Counted from the stretch's first letter, positions 1 to 11,111 are shown. The stretch is DNA of 64,000 nt from Tritrichomonas musculus (GCA_039105265.1 JAPFFF010000042.1:744001-808000), one strand, 5' to 3'. Program-made: numbers and translations. Notes: a model not told the origin generated them from the sequence alone.

Positions 1-95
1 ACAAGATTTACACAAAAAAAATGATTTAATAGAAAAGTTCCTTTTCAAAAAAATATTAAAAAAAAACTGAAATATTGTATTATGTTTTTAATAAA

Positions 96-103
96 TATCG
101 TTA
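96..103 (-). promoter_or_regulatory. Myb-recognition-like site TAACGATA
   Basis: The minus strand reads TAACGATA, about 150 bp upstream of the exportin-like gene. It matches the type of Myb recognition element (TAACGA core) that I recall from Trichomonas vaginalis Myb-regulated promoters. The rest of bases 1-254 is AT-rich with no gene visible. Function is inferred from sequence only, and such a short site can occur by chance. Confidence 0.3.
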
Positions 104-254
104 TTTATTTTTTAAAAATACTATTAATAAAGTATAAAAAGTAAAAAAATAAAATGTACATTTAATATATGGTAATAAAGACGTATTTTCATGTTTTTTA
201 TTTATGTATATCCTCATCTAATGAAAATTAATATCGAAAATTGAATCAAAAGAT

Positions 255-3200
255 ATGGAGCAACTCGTTACTATCCCATCAATTCTCCAAAACTTTTCAT
301 TTTTTTCAAACCCAAACGATGTTGCATCATTTAATCAAGCCAAAATTTGGAAGAAAAGTGTTATTTCTAACCATGATAATATTTATTTGTTAATAAATTT
401 TTTTCAAGAAACGCAACTTCAGCCAGACTGTCAGATATTTGTCCTTGGTATAATTCGTGATATTATAGATAATCATTTAAATTCATTGCAGTTATCTAAA
501 GTAGCAACATTATTATCACAGACAAAACCTGATATATTAAATAATCAATCAGTTACATTAATGCTAGGTAATTTAATTGGCTATATTACACGATTTATTT
601 ATGAAGAAGAGCATTTTTTTCCTTTTACCATATCTGAAAATCAATCATCATGTACAAAATTACAATGGGTAATATATCATGACACAATCAACTATATGGA
701 TTTGCCACGAGTAGATTGTTCAGAGAAACAAAAGAACGAATTTATTAATGCATTTAAACACGAAATTCTTATTTCTTTATTCTATCTTTCAATAAGCGCG
801 TTACAAAATATATCGCAAGCAGAAGATGCAATTCATCTTTTAGTACGAGTTTTACAATTTGATAGTAAAAAAGCAAAACTACAAATTCCAATGATTCCAT
901 TAGACAAAGCCACTACAATATTTTTAAATACATTACAAGATCAGACTCTTTTTGAGAAATTCACATACATTATTCAAAATTCACATTCACCATTATCGTC
1001 AGATATAGTTGATTTAATGATTGCCATATTAAATAAAATGACGTCACCTTCAATTATCCGTGACTTTGCGCAGCTAATAGACATGATTATGTATTTTTTT
1101 TCTGAAATTTTGAAAATGCCGATCTTTTTCAAAGACCGAAACAACATAAACAGTATCAAAAACTTTTTTTCCTCATTTCCGGAGGCCAAAGATATTGTAT
1201 TAAGATGTGATTCATTAAGCCAAGAACTTATTACCTTTCTGAACTTTAATCTTCATAACAATTACAGCCTCGCTGTTGACATTTTATTTTCAGCATCGAA
1301 ATACTTTGAAAAAGTTGTTTTTTACGCCTCTCAAAAATCTCCACTTTTTCAGAGCTTTTCAAATTTTTTTGAACTTTTCATAGAATCAACATTGAATGCC
1401 CTTGAAAATGCCCCAGATGAAGTCTACAACAACATCCTCCTCGACTCCAGCGCCATTCTTGACATGGAAGGCCTGATCAAGAGTCTCTTCCCTGTGAACA
1501 TTTTGCCTGCTGCCAAGAAGAACGACTGTATTGTCCACCTTTGCAATCTGCTGAAAGAATTGGCTGGGAGACCGTTTAATCCGGTAGTTAACTATCAAAT
1601 TGGCTTCATTATTTTTGTGATGGGCGTTGTTATCAATTTTCCTATCGTTGACAACATGAGTCCTCCTTTTTCATTAATTTTTCAATGTGCATTCAATTTT
1701 TTTCTGTTCACGAACGATAAAATTGAATTGTATGGTCAAATTTTGGGAACAAAATTTCACCATGCTTTTGAATACTATTCTTTGTTTTTTCTCAATACTT
1801 TTTGTAAGCTCTTTTTTGTGTCTAAAGAATTGGATAAAACTATCCCTGAAATGAAGAGCTTGTTTGAGACGCCAGGCGCAGTTGTTGTCTTTGTTTTCCA
1901 GCGGTTTTGGAACGATACAATTAACAACGTCTGCATTGAAATGTCAAGCAAATGTTTGAGGAAGTTTATTGACATTTCGGGTAACAATGCGAAGCCTTCG
2001 AGCATCCTCGATGTGATCTCACTGACCAAATATCCATCCGACTTTTTGAGTGACTATTTGGTCCTACCATCAAATCCTATTATATACTACACTGTGATAA
2101 ATGTGATGCTAAATTCAGAGGATATTGGTCCGAAGTTTCTGAACAGCCTAGAGGTCAATTTCAGAGGTCAATTTGAAGGTGAAAAGATGAAGAAGCTTTT
2201 TGAGATATTTTCGAGCTGGTTTGACGACAAGAAAGACTCAATGTACTGGCGGACAACGTACATTTTTTTCAGTTCACATTTCATTGATACATGCTTTCAA
2301 GCTTCGAGCCAGTCGCCTTACTTTGTGTGCCTTCTCAAGCTCCTTTACCGGATCATCACCAGTCTTCCTCCGTCCTCGAATGAGAACGACAACAATCCGT
2401 TTGATTCAAACGAACCCTATTCATTTCAAATGGTGACTCATTTCATGAAGTTACTTACAAACATTACAAACGAAGCCTCTCAATTTTTGACTGCTATTTT
2501 GGTCGACGATACAATATTTGACAAGGTTTTCGTGTCCGACATTTTTGACTCAAAGCCAATCACACTTTCTGAGTCACATGTTATCGGCCTGAACGAGCGT
2601 CAAATGAAGATGAAGAAGAGTTATGACTCTTCGAAGACAGAAAATATTAGTGAAGATGACGCATGGTCAATTATTGGCCTTGTTGTGATCGTCGCTAAAG
2701 AAACATTGAATTCCTCAATTTCGAACTTCGGCATCATGGAGTTCTACAGCGACGATAGCATATTTGTCTTCTTTGACAAGTTGGTCGATGCTATTTCAAA
2801 GACAAGCAGCATATCTTTCGTCTCTCAGGAGCAAAAGTACAAAGAAATGATTGAAGAGCTTTCTGAGCTCATTCAATTAATTGTGAAGAACTTCAGAAAT
2901 GTTGTCGTTACAAATTTGAAGTTTAGTAGCTTCATTCTTGACTTTATTCGTGTCACTTTCTTAAGCCATAATCGAGAAGTTGTCAAGAAAAACTGTACAA
3001 CTCTTTGCTTGCTTATAAATGGATTCTCTAAGCCTGAAGATATTCAGATATTAAGAAATCATTTTGTTCTCGCTTTTAACGCCGCCTTGTACTTCATCGA
3101 TTGTTTCTCTGCACGCGAATTTGTTTTCAAGTTCACTAGACTCGATCCTGGCTTCTTCCTCCAAATTGGAAACCTCATTGAAACAGATATTACACAAGAA

Positions 3201-3398
3201 GTAAAGAGAAAAGTCTTCCACGACAACTTCGAGGAGCTGTGGAATAAAATGGCAGAAAAACAAGTCGACGACGAGTCTCAGGAGATGCTTAATCATAGGT
3301 TAAAGAATTGCTTCAAAAAGTTCTTGGATTCAATCACGCCTCACTCAATTAAGTTGTATTCTTTGCCTAGTCTGGCGCAATATTTCAATTTCCATTGA
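255..3398 (+). CDS. large alpha-helical repeat protein, possibly exportin/karyopherin-like
   Basis: Intact 1047-residue ORF from the first in-frame ATG to TGA. The protein is almost entirely amphipathic helices with no low-complexity stretch and no membrane segment. The N-terminus (about residues 15-75: FFSNPND, a Trp at about 32, then a helix ending VLGIIRDIIDNH) resembles the first helical hairpins of importin-beta/exportin-1 proteins, where cargo receptors start with a HEAT-like Ran-binding region. About 1050 residues is normal for an exportin. If right, it would move cargo through nuclear pores with Ran-GTP. No single motif proves this, and another HEAT/ARM scaffold is possible. The segment from about 1390 to 2450 is clearly richer in G+C at third codon positions than the first kilobase. 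The neighbouring gene is convergent. Confidence 0.85.
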   Translation: MEQLVTIPSILQNFSFFSNPNDVASFNQAKIWKKSVISNHDNIYLLINFFQETQLQPDCQIFVLGIIRDIIDNHLNSLQLSKVATLLSQTKPDILNNQSVTLMLGNLIGYITRFIYEEEHFFPFTISENQSSCTKLQWVIYHDTINYMDLPRVDCSEKQKNEFINAFKHEILISLFYLSISALQNISQAEDAIHLLVRVLQFDSKKAKLQIPMIPLDKATTIFLNTLQDQTLFEKFTYIIQNSHSPLSSDIVDLMIAILNKMTSPSIIRDFAQLIDMIMYFFSEILKMPIFFKDRNNINSIKNFFSSFPEAKDIVLRCDSLSQELITFLNFNLHNNYSLAVDILFSASKYFEKVVFYASQKSPLFQSFSNFFELFIESTLNALENAPDEVYNNILLDSSAILDMEGLIKSLFPVNILPAAKKNDCIVHLCNLLKELAGRPFNPVVNYQIGFIIFVMGVVINFPIVDNMSPPFSLIFQCAFNFFLFTNDKIELYGQILGTKFHHAFEYYSLFFLNTFCKLFFVSKELDKTIPEMKSLFETPGAVVVFVFQRFWNDTINNVCIEMSSKCLRKFIDISGNNAKPSSILDVISLTKYPSDFLSDYLVLPSNPIIYYTVINVMLNSEDIGPKFLNSLEVNFRGQFEGEKMKKLFEIFSSWFDDKKDSMYWRTTYIFFSSHFIDTCFQASSQSPYFVCLLKLLYRIITSLPPSSNENDNNPFDSNEPYSFQMVTHFMKLLTNITNEASQFLTAILVDDTIFDKVFVSDIFDSKPITLSESHVIGLNERQMKMKKSYDSSKTENISEDDAWSIIGLVVIVAKETLNSSISNFGIMEFYSDDSIFVFFDKLVDAISKTSSISFVSQEQKYKEMIEELSELIQLIVKNFRNVVVTNLKFSSFILDFIRVTFLSHNREVVKKNCTTLCLLINGFSKPEDIQILRNHFVLAFNAALYFIDCFSAREFVFKFTRLDPGFFLQIGNLIETDITQEVKRKVFHDNFEELWNKMAEKQVDDESQEMLNHRLKNCFKKFLDSITPHSIKLYSLPSLAQYFNFH

Positions 3399-3715
3399 TG
3401 TTTATTGTTTATTGTTTATTATTTGTTCTATTTATCTGTTTGTTAAACAATCTCATGTATTTTCTTTTTTACTTTTTTTTTAGAAAATTGAATTGAAAAT
3501 GATCGTATTTCCTTTTTTGTTTTCTCTAATATTTTAGTTTTGCAATGGTAAATCTTGAGAAATTTGTTTAACAATTGAAGAAATATAGATTAATATTTAT
3601 TATTTGAAGCCTATTATGTTGCCAAAAATTTAATTATAAATAGAAGATAATAATATATTATATTATAATATTAAATATAATATACATTTATAAAACAAAT
3701 AAAAATATAAAAACA
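3399..3715. other. AT-rich spacer between convergent genes
   Basis: This 317-bp region separates two 3' ends. It holds T-rich runs and TA-rich dyads near 3650-3690 and shows no gene. It probably contains both polyadenylation sites. Confidence 0.6.
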
Positions 3716-5236
3716 TTATTCTAAACATCCGTTCTCTCTCCTAGACATGCTGCTCTCATCTTCAAAATTTAGAGGAACTGCCATCACAACTCTCTCGCTC
3801 AGGTCCGAATCTTCCCCATTGAAGAGAACAATTAAGAAAAAAAGCGCCACAGGTTCAGTAAACAACCTCATCCACTTCACCATTCCAATGCATTTGACAA
3901 CTTTGCATCTTTCAACAAGTTCGTCACAGAAGGAAGAAGCCTGTGCGGCAAAAAAGAAGAAATTAACAACACTCACTCTAAAACTTCCTGTATTCAAAAA
4001 GTTGATGAAGAGAGCAATAAAAACTAAAAAAGCTGAACAAAATAAGAAAACTTTATCTGTTGTATCCGGATCACCACTCAAATATTTGTATACATTTTTG
4101 GTTTCAGAAATTGAATTGATCAAAATATTGATCATCTGGTGAATTTCAAGGAGAAATAAAAATGCAAAAAATGATTTCATTATTATGAGGTCATTGTGCC
4201 GGTTATTAGGCGGCCTCTTATTTTGTATTTGTTGGAATTTGTGATAGATCCATGCAATGAGTATAAATTGAGTAAAAAATTGATCGGCAATTTTTTGTAT
4301 TATATGGCCAAATATGTTTTTTTCTGTATTAAAGATAAATGATGGTAGATTGGATAATATGAGTATAAGTCCAACGGCTTTAATATTTGAAAAATTGAGA
4401 AATGAGAAAAATGAATGAAAAATGAAAAATAGGCCAATGACTGAAAAGATGAATCGATAATATTTGAGGTACTTGAGATATGTCGTGTTGTAAACGACAG
4501 ATTTAATAAAGAAGGTCTTGTAATTAGTTAAATCTCCCAAAAATTTGACTTCGAGATCAATAGTATTTGTTGGGTTATCTAAAACGATATTAAATAATGG
4601 TTGTGCATCAATGTCATAATATTTTAAAATGGTTATATTGAATTTTTTGATCAATTTTTTCGATTGTGATGTTATCAGTTTAATTCGAATTTCAATAGTA
4701 TTTGTGTCTTGAGAAGAGAATAATCCAAATGGATCTTCTTTCTTTTTGAATTGGAAATAAAATGCAAATTTGGAATGCTTTCGTTGAAAATTAAATTTAG
4801 GATAAAATACTGTTTTCTGTTCAAAAAATCCAACTTTTAAAGTTGTGTTTAAAGAAGCAATTTCAAAACGACTAGGTAAATATAATCCAAGGTTTGAAGA
4901 AAAAGTTAGAATTGTAATAAAAACTAGCGTAATTAGGAAACTATTGAGTTCAATCGAAAATAACGATTTAAAATTATATTGAAACACCGAAAATGATGGA
5001 ATTAAATTGTAAAGATCTTCTATATGATGATTTTTTAAGTTTTCAAGATTTTTTAATCTTTTTAATCTTGCGAGTCTTAATTTCTTTTTCTTTGTAAGTG
5101 GTTTCTTTTTATTTGTAGGCTTTGGAACTGATTCTAATTCGGTTTGTGGTGATCCTTTTAATTGTTCTTGTGCATCCTTTACTTCTTGGTAATTTTGATC
5201 ATTCATTTTATTCATTTTAAATTGAATTTTATTCAA
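3716..5236 (-). CDS. polytopic membrane protein with Wntless/TMEM181-like outline
   Basis: 506-residue ORF. The N-terminus (about 1-90) is hydrophilic with a Lys/Arg-rich block at 43-66, probably cytosolic. A hydrophobic helix follows at about 97-117. Then comes a roughly 135-residue domain rich in beta-type sequence (about 120-255), then about seven hydrophobic segments up to about residue 490 and a short charged tail. One helix, a lumenal beta domain and a seven-helix bundle is the order seen in the GOST/Wntless/TMEM181 group of secretory-pathway membrane proteins. That is topology only; I see no diagnostic motif. The start is ambiguous: Met1, Met8 and Met11 lie close together (MNKIQFKMNKMNDQ) and all are plausible. 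It is convergent with the exportin-like gene. Confidence 0.82.
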   Translation of the reverse strand: MNKIQFKMNKMNDQNYQEVKDAQEQLKGSPQTELESVPKPTNKKKPLTKKKKLRLARLKRLKNLENLKNHHIEDLYNLIPSFSVFQYNFKSLFSIELNSFLITLVFITILTFSSNLGLYLPSRFEIASLNTTLKVGFFEQKTVFYPKFNFQRKHSKFAFYFQFKKKEDPFGLFSSQDTNTIEIRIKLITSQSKKLIKKFNITILKYYDIDAQPLFNIVLDNPTNTIDLEVKFLGDLTNYKTFFIKSVVYNTTYLKYLKYYRFIFSVIGLFFIFHSFFSFLNFSNIKAVGLILILSNLPSFIFNTEKNIFGHIIQKIADQFFTQFILIAWIYHKFQQIQNKRPPNNRHNDLIIMKSFFAFLFLLEIHQMINILINSISETKNVYKYLSGDPDTTDKVFLFCSAFLVFIALFINFLNTGSFRVSVVNFFFFAAQASSFCDELVERCKVVKCIGMVKWMRLFTEPVALFFLIVLFNGEDSDLSERVVMAVPLNFEDESSMSRRENGCLE

Positions 5237-5793
5237 TAATTGAAAAGCATTCTCAAATTTTTAAGTTAGACTAAAAATTTCAATAGATATATGGCTTCAT
5301 TTTATGACTATACTAATGTAACTTTATTTTCAAAATTAAGCATGATCATCATTAGAAAAATAAGAAATTTTTTCTAATTGTTTGTTTTTCTTTTCTGATA
5401 CTGATATTAGAATGTTATTTTATAATAATAAAAAAAAACTTGATATTCTCATTGTATTTTTTTATTATTTGATTATTTAAATATGCTTAATTATTAATAT
5501 TTCTTTATTTTATTTGCTTGTTTTAAAGAAAAATCAGATTCATTATTAATTTTTAAAAAGACACGAATCAAAATAGCATACCAATTACATTGATTTTACT
5601 TTTAAAAAAAAAGATAAGTAGTGTTTAAGCAATCAATAATAGTGCACAATAACAAAACATAATATTTTCCACCTAAATAATACTTCAATACGATTTCCAT
5701 TAATAAAACTATAGATTTCTAAATAATACTAATATAAAAAAGAAATTAACACGATATGATAAAACTTTAATTAAATAAAATAAATAAATATAA
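5237..5793. other. AT-rich spacer, no gene seen
   Basis: This 557-bp region lies between two minus-strand genes. It has only short A/T runs and no ORF or repeat of note. The promoter of the membrane-protein gene should lie at its left end. Confidence 0.6.
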
Positions 5794-8700
5794 TTAATCA
5801 TTAGATATAATAGTATTGGAAGGGAAAGACCAATAACCAATAGAAGTAACAGAACGAGGAAGTGAAATCTTTCCCAAAGAAAAGCATCCGCTGAAAGCGT
5901 TGTCTTCAATTGTCGTCACCGAAGAAGGCACAGTAACTCTTTCAAGTGAGGAACATTCTGCGAAAGTAGAGCTTCTTATTGAAGTAACTTTATTTGGAAT
6001 CTCGATTTCAAACAGGGCGAAGCACTTACTAAAAGCGCCTTCACCAACAGAAGTGACTGATGAAGGTATCTGAACTTCTGATAAAGCAGAACACTTACAA
6101 AAAGCCCAATTGCCAATTGAAGTTACAGAATTAGGAATTGTCACTTTTACTAATGCTGTGCAATCTGCAAAAGTTGAGACAGGAATTGACTTTACAGAAG
6201 GAGGAATAACGAATTGTTTCAATGAAGAACAAGCACTGAACGCCCATTCGCCGATTGAAACAACAGAATCTGGAATCGTCAAAGTCTTTAATGATGAACA
6301 TTCATTAAAGGCCCATTCACCGATAGATTTGACTGAGGAAGGAATTGTTATAGATTTCAATGTAGTACACTTCGAAAAAGCTCCATCGCCGATGGAAATG
6401 ACGGAAGGTGGAAGTGTCATTTGAGTCAATGCCGCGCATTTTCTGAAAGCATCATTTCCAATTGAGTTAACAGTCGATGAAATGGAAACATAAACTAGTG
6501 AAGAACAACTTCGAAATGAATTCTTGCCAATAGCATTAACTGAAGAGTCTAACTTGACAGAGTTTATTACTTTGCATTTCTTGAACATTTCATCGGTTGA
6601 TGATAGGCCAGATATGGAAACAGCTAATTTTAATTTAGTAACTTGTAATCGTTTAATATCTGAGGTTATATCGTAGGTGCCTTTGAAATTCTCAGAGGGA
6701 TATTTCAACTCAATTGAAACACTACTGAATTGGCGAATTAAATCAATGAAGCTACTCGAATCAAGAGAATTGTTCAAATAGAGAATTTCCGTTGCAGCTG
6801 AAAGAAGGTGGATTTCATTGATATCTTGACACCATTCGTTCGCATTTGTGTAATTTTCTTTGGTCTTGTTGGTCGATAATGAAAAGTAATGAATGGAATT
6901 AATTGATGGATTAAATTGTAATAAATAGCGAAGGAGCTCTTTAATCAATTCAAGGCCTTGATCAAATTTGTTTGGTGCTTTCTTGATCAATTCAGAAATG
7001 AAAGATTTTTGGAATTTCAAAGGAAGCTGGTTAAAACGATCAAGCGACATGTTCGTCTCATTAAAAGCAGGAGGTTTGAACCTTGGTGATGGCAAAATGT
7101 CATCATCATCGTCATTTAGCCTGTTTCTATCATCTTTTCGAGCTGGTAAATGTATTGACAATTGATCTGCCTTGTTCTTTTGTGAATAAGCATCGTCATC
7201 ACTACTGCTACTTTTGGCGGCTTTTCTGATTGGAATCATATATTTTCTATCTGGATTTTCAACTCTTCTTGCTGAAAATGATCGCCTCCTATCGAAGTAT
7301 TCACTCGACTGTTCAGCTAGTCTTGCTGGCGAATGTGATCGCCTATTTGTGCTTTCAAGAGGATTGTCATTTTTAGGAATTGTTGGAACTATTGGCTTTT
7401 CAGTGTCTTCGTTTATTTTGTCACTTCTTCTAGAAGGTGAAAATGATCTTCTATTGTTGTTTTCATTTGGCTTATCATTCTTTCTAGCTTGATCTAATAA
7501 TGATTGTTTTTCGCCGCTTCCTTCAAGATTATTAGTTTTTCGTATTTGTGGTGGAAGCTTTTTCTCAGGGGTTTCATTTGATTTATCTGTTTTTCTGATA
7601 GGTAAAGATGATCTCCTATCATTAATTTCTCCTTTGCTATTAGTTCTTCCGGGGATTTCATTAGGTTTATCGATTCTGCGAGCTGGTGAAAATGATCTTC
7701 GATCGTTCAACTCACTTTTTTCTGTATTCTTAATTGGAATATGATATAATCGTTCGTTTTTCTTCTTTGAAAGCGGTAATTCTTGCTCTTCTTCAGCAGC
7801 TATAGGCTTTTCAGCTCTTCTTCTTGGTGAATTTAATTTTGGTTCTTCTTCATTTTGTTTTGTATCAATTTTTTTGGGTGAATTTGTTTTTTGCTCTTCT
7901 TCATTTTTGCCTTTTGGTGAAGATCTGTTCTCAAATTTCCGTAAAGGTAATCTAAATTGGAATTCATTTCTCTTTTTTGGTGAATTTGGTTTTGATTGGT
8001 CTTCACTCTTTGTGCTTGGTGAATTTGGTTTTGTTTGTTCATTATTCTTCTTTGTTGGTAAACGGATAGATAAGTCATTCTTCTTTTTTGATAGACCAAC
8101 CTCACGATCTTCTTTATCATTCTTTCTCTTTTGAGGTGATACTTCACTTTCATCATCAATTTCACTGCTGTTGATACTTATTATAGAAGACGATGGAGAA
8201 ATGCTCTTATTTCTGTCTCTGGAAGATGAAGATGAAGATGATTCAAAATCATCGCTTATGCTGTTTGACTTTTCTAATTCTGTTTCCGGCTCAGTTGTCA
8301 AATAACTATCAAAGTTGGACTGTTCATCTGGGATATATTGTTCTTCTTTTCTGTTTAGCATAAGAGGAGGTATTTCTGGCCTTTTTAGTTGGGCAATTAA
8401 TTTTTTCATTTGTTCGTTGTCTTTCTTTAATTGTTCAAAATCTCTTTTGAGGGGTGCAAAGTTGTCTTCATATTTTTTGGCAAGCTGTAGGTTTTGTTTT
8501 TTAATCAGATTAAGTTGTTGCTTCATTTGATCATTGTCCTCTTTTAATTGCTTATTATCTTTCTTCAATTCCTCAATTGTTGACTTCAATGTTTCATTTT
8601 CACTATTATCACCTATTTTGGTAATATCGTCAATATAATTGTATAGATGATCAATATCAAGATTGTCCATGTAATAGTTGTGATCATTACCTTCTTCTGC

Positions 8701-9612
8701 TTCTTTTTCTCCTGAGGCATTTAAGTATGATTCTTCTATATTATAAGCGAGCATCTTAAAAATATCTTCAAATGAAGGTCTGTCATTAGGATTTTTTGAT
8801 AAGCATCTCTCAATCAAATTTCGGAAGGATTTTTTAATTGGAACTGTAAATTTGGGACGATAGTTTTCGCTAACAACTTTTCGGGTAAATTGTAATGCAG
8901 CCATCCTTCCTTTTTGGAAAAGAGGATAAGGAGTGGTTTCTGTAAGTATTTCGAACATCATGATACCAAAAGAATAAACATCAGACTTACTATTATAAAA
9001 GTTGCTTGAAAGAACTTCTGGTGCTTTGTAAATAGTTGTTCCATATGAAAAATCTTGAGCAGTTGATTTATTGTTCTCAGCGATTTTTGATAAGCCATAA
9101 TTTGTAATATGAGGCCTATAATATTCATCTAATAAGACATTTCCAGGATTCAAATTGCGATGAAGAATATGATGTTCATGTAAATACATCATTCCCCGCA
9201 CTATTCCAACAAGAATAATTTGGCGCGCATTTTTGTAATACCTATTTGAAACACCATTTTGCGCTTGAGCAAGAGCATTGGCAAGCGAACCATTTGTTGC
9301 AAGCTCCATAATTAAAGTTAAATTTTTTCCTCCTGTAAAATCAATTAAAGAATATGAGTAGTATTTAATAAGTGTTGGATGTTGGCAGCGAATCATATTA
9401 ATGATATCATATTTTATAATCCTTTTAATCTTCTCATCATCTTCATTGCATTTGATTACTTTTCCAGCAAAGTATTGCTCTGTCTGAATATTTTCAACAG
9501 AATAAACAGAACTATTGGTTCCTGCTTGAATCTCCTTTACGATTCTAAAGGTATTAATATCAGCTCTGAAGTTGTTCTGACGCTTTGATATAATGTCTTT
9601 TATAGATCTCAT
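5794..9612 (-). CDS. pseudokinase fused to coiled coil, SR-like linker and BspA-type LRRs
   Basis: 1272 residues. Residues about 20-290 are a TKL-like protein kinase fold: glycine loop around 30-37, beta-3 Lys51 (AGKVIK), an APE-like motif (KAPEVL) and a DVYSFGIMM helix F. The catalytic centre is altered: HRD is HRN (Asn153), the following Lys is Asn155, and DFG is NYG (Asn171). Asn158 is kept. Loss of both catalytic aspartates predicts a pseudokinase. A coiled coil follows at about 344-412, then a long charged linker with repeated RRSFSPARR-type motifs about 30 residues apart (about 600-880). The C-terminal 240 residues hold about ten 23-residue BspA/TpLRR (LRR_5) repeats of the type SSVTSIGEGAFSKC. 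Probably a cytosolic signalling scaffold, since no membrane helix is seen. TATCCGTTGTG lies upstream and contains CAACGG on the opposite strand. Confidence 0.92.
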   Translation of the reverse strand: MRSIKDIISKRQNNFRADINTFRIVKEIQAGTNSSVYSVENIQTEQYFAGKVIKCNEDDEKIKRIIKYDIINMIRCQHPTLIKYYSYSLIDFTGGKNLTLIMELATNGSLANALAQAQNGVSNRYYKNARQIILVGIVRGMMYLHEHHILHRNLNPGNVLLDEYYRPHITNYGLSKIAENNKSTAQDFSYGTTIYKAPEVLSSNFYNSKSDVYSFGIMMFEILTETTPYPLFQKGRMAALQFTRKVVSENYRPKFTVPIKKSFRNLIERCLSKNPNDRPSFEDIFKMLAYNIEESYLNASGEKEAEEGNDHNYYMDNLDIDHLYNYIDDITKIGDNSENETLKSTIEELKKDNKQLKEDNDQMKQQLNLIKKQNLQLAKKYEDNFAPLKRDFEQLKKDNEQMKKLIAQLKRPEIPPLMLNRKEEQYIPDEQSNFDSYLTTEPETELEKSNSISDDFESSSSSSSRDRNKSISPSSSIISINSSEIDDESEVSPQKRKNDKEDREVGLSKKKNDLSIRLPTKKNNEQTKPNSPSTKSEDQSKPNSPKKRNEFQFRLPLRKFENRSSPKGKNEEEQKTNSPKKIDTKQNEEEPKLNSPRRRAEKPIAAEEEQELPLSKKKNERLYHIPIKNTEKSELNDRRSFSPARRIDKPNEIPGRTNSKGEINDRRSSLPIRKTDKSNETPEKKLPPQIRKTNNLEGSGEKQSLLDQARKNDKPNENNNRRSFSPSRRSDKINEDTEKPIVPTIPKNDNPLESTNRRSHSPARLAEQSSEYFDRRRSFSARRVENPDRKYMIPIRKAAKSSSSDDDAYSQKNKADQLSIHLPARKDDRNRLNDDDDDILPSPRFKPPAFNETNMSLDRFNQLPLKFQKSFISELIKKAPNKFDQGLELIKELLRYLLQFNPSINSIHYFSLSTNKTKENYTNANEWCQDINEIHLLSAATEILYLNNSLDSSSFIDLIRQFSSVSIELKYPSENFKGTYDITSDIKRLQVTKLKLAVSISGLSSTDEMFKKCKVINSVKLDSSVNAIGKNSFRSCSSLVYVSISSTVNSIGNDAFRKCAALTQMTLPPSVISIGDGAFSKCTTLKSITIPSSVKSIGEWAFNECSSLKTLTIPDSVVSIGEWAFSACSSLKQFVIPPSVKSIPVSTFADCTALVKVTIPNSVTSIGNWAFCKCSALSEVQIPSSVTSVGEGAFSKCFALFEIEIPNKVTSIRSSTFAECSSLERVTVPSSVTTIEDNAFSGCFSLGKISLPRSVTSIGYWSFPSNTIISND

Positions 9613-11111
9613 TTATTGAAATGTTATCTAATATTTAATATCACAACGGATATTTATGCTTTCAAAAAATATAAAAATCTTTTCAAAGTTTTTCTGAAAG
9701 ATGATTGTGAAATTATGTGAAATATAATTTTCAGAATTAAAGTTTTTTTGCGGGAAAATTGCAACCTCTTCATTTATCTTTATCTTGAAAATTAAAATAT
9801 TTTTTATAAAAATTATACTTTAATTAAAAATAATGCAATCATTCTATTCTTTGAACAGTCTTTTAAAAAGAATTGGGAAAAAATGCTTTGAATATAATGA
9901 TCTTTTCGATAATTGAAACTTACTAGAGTTTAAAAAACAATTGACTTGTTGCACAACAGCATTTAGAGGAGATTATCAATTATTTTTTTATATCAGCAAC
10001 AATTCAAAATATTAAATTTAATAATAACAGAGGGGTGTAAAGTATTCAGTTTACTATTTCCAAAAAAAGTTGATCAATCTTAAATACTTTGATACAATAT
10101 TGAAATATATTTATTAATATTAATTTATAAACATTTTTTACTTATTATATTTAAAAATAAATTATAATATATTGAGAAATTTGCTGAATTAAAATGAAAA
10201 ATTGAGAAGTTTACAATTTTCTTTCAATTTTTGGTTTTTTGTTTCTCCAAAATGTATCGTTAAAGTTTTGATTTTTGAAATTTACATCACTTATTTCGAG
10301 CCATATGTTATTTGTTTAAAATTTGAATAGAATTCTGTTGGTAGATTTTATTAAACAAAATATGATATACAGTTCTATATTTTTTTTGTTAAATCTTATT
10401 TAATTTAATATAAATAGTGAAATCAAATATAACAATGCCCATTATTTTTAAATTACGAATGTTTTCATATCAAATATGAAATGTAATCGTGATATTTATT
10501 TTAACATAGAACTACAAATTGATAGAAAATAACTGGTTATTATGCAATGTTAAATGAAAATAACCTGTTTAAATTTGCAAAAATTTCTTTATTAATAAAA
10601 TTACTGATACATATGTCAAAAAAAGCGTAAAAATATCTTTTAACTGATATATGATATTAAATGCTCTTTATATAAGTTGTTTACGAAGTTTCATCCAATT
10701 TCTTGTGTTGAATTTTGTAAAATTAATGATTATCCATTAAAATAAATATAAAATGAATATATCCTATAATTATCATTTTTAAAGGCAACAATTTATTCAT
10801 ATTTAAATTTAAAATAATATTTTAAATTTAATATTATCATTAATAAATAGGTATTTAATTTATTTAACAGGAAAAATGCATTTTTAAATATTTCAAAATT
10901 CAATTATTTTTGAAAAAGTTTGAGTTTTTCCTCTCTTCATGATTTTATTCTTCTTTTTCATTTTTTAATGATCTCAGAGAATTTTCTGAAAGTGGCCAAG
11001 CATTTTTTTTCTAGCAGTTAATCCGGTTGGCAAACAAGAGATGCATTTCTCTGTTTTGTCATAATCTTCATTAATTAGCTAACAGTATACAGGCCGCATT
11101 TAAAGAAAGAA
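9613..11111. other. 1.5-kb AT-rich intergenic region
   Basis: I see no ORF or clear repeat that I would defend. The right end (from about 10,980) may belong to the degraded transposon that follows, but its reading frame is not recognisable before about 11,112. Confidence 0.5.
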
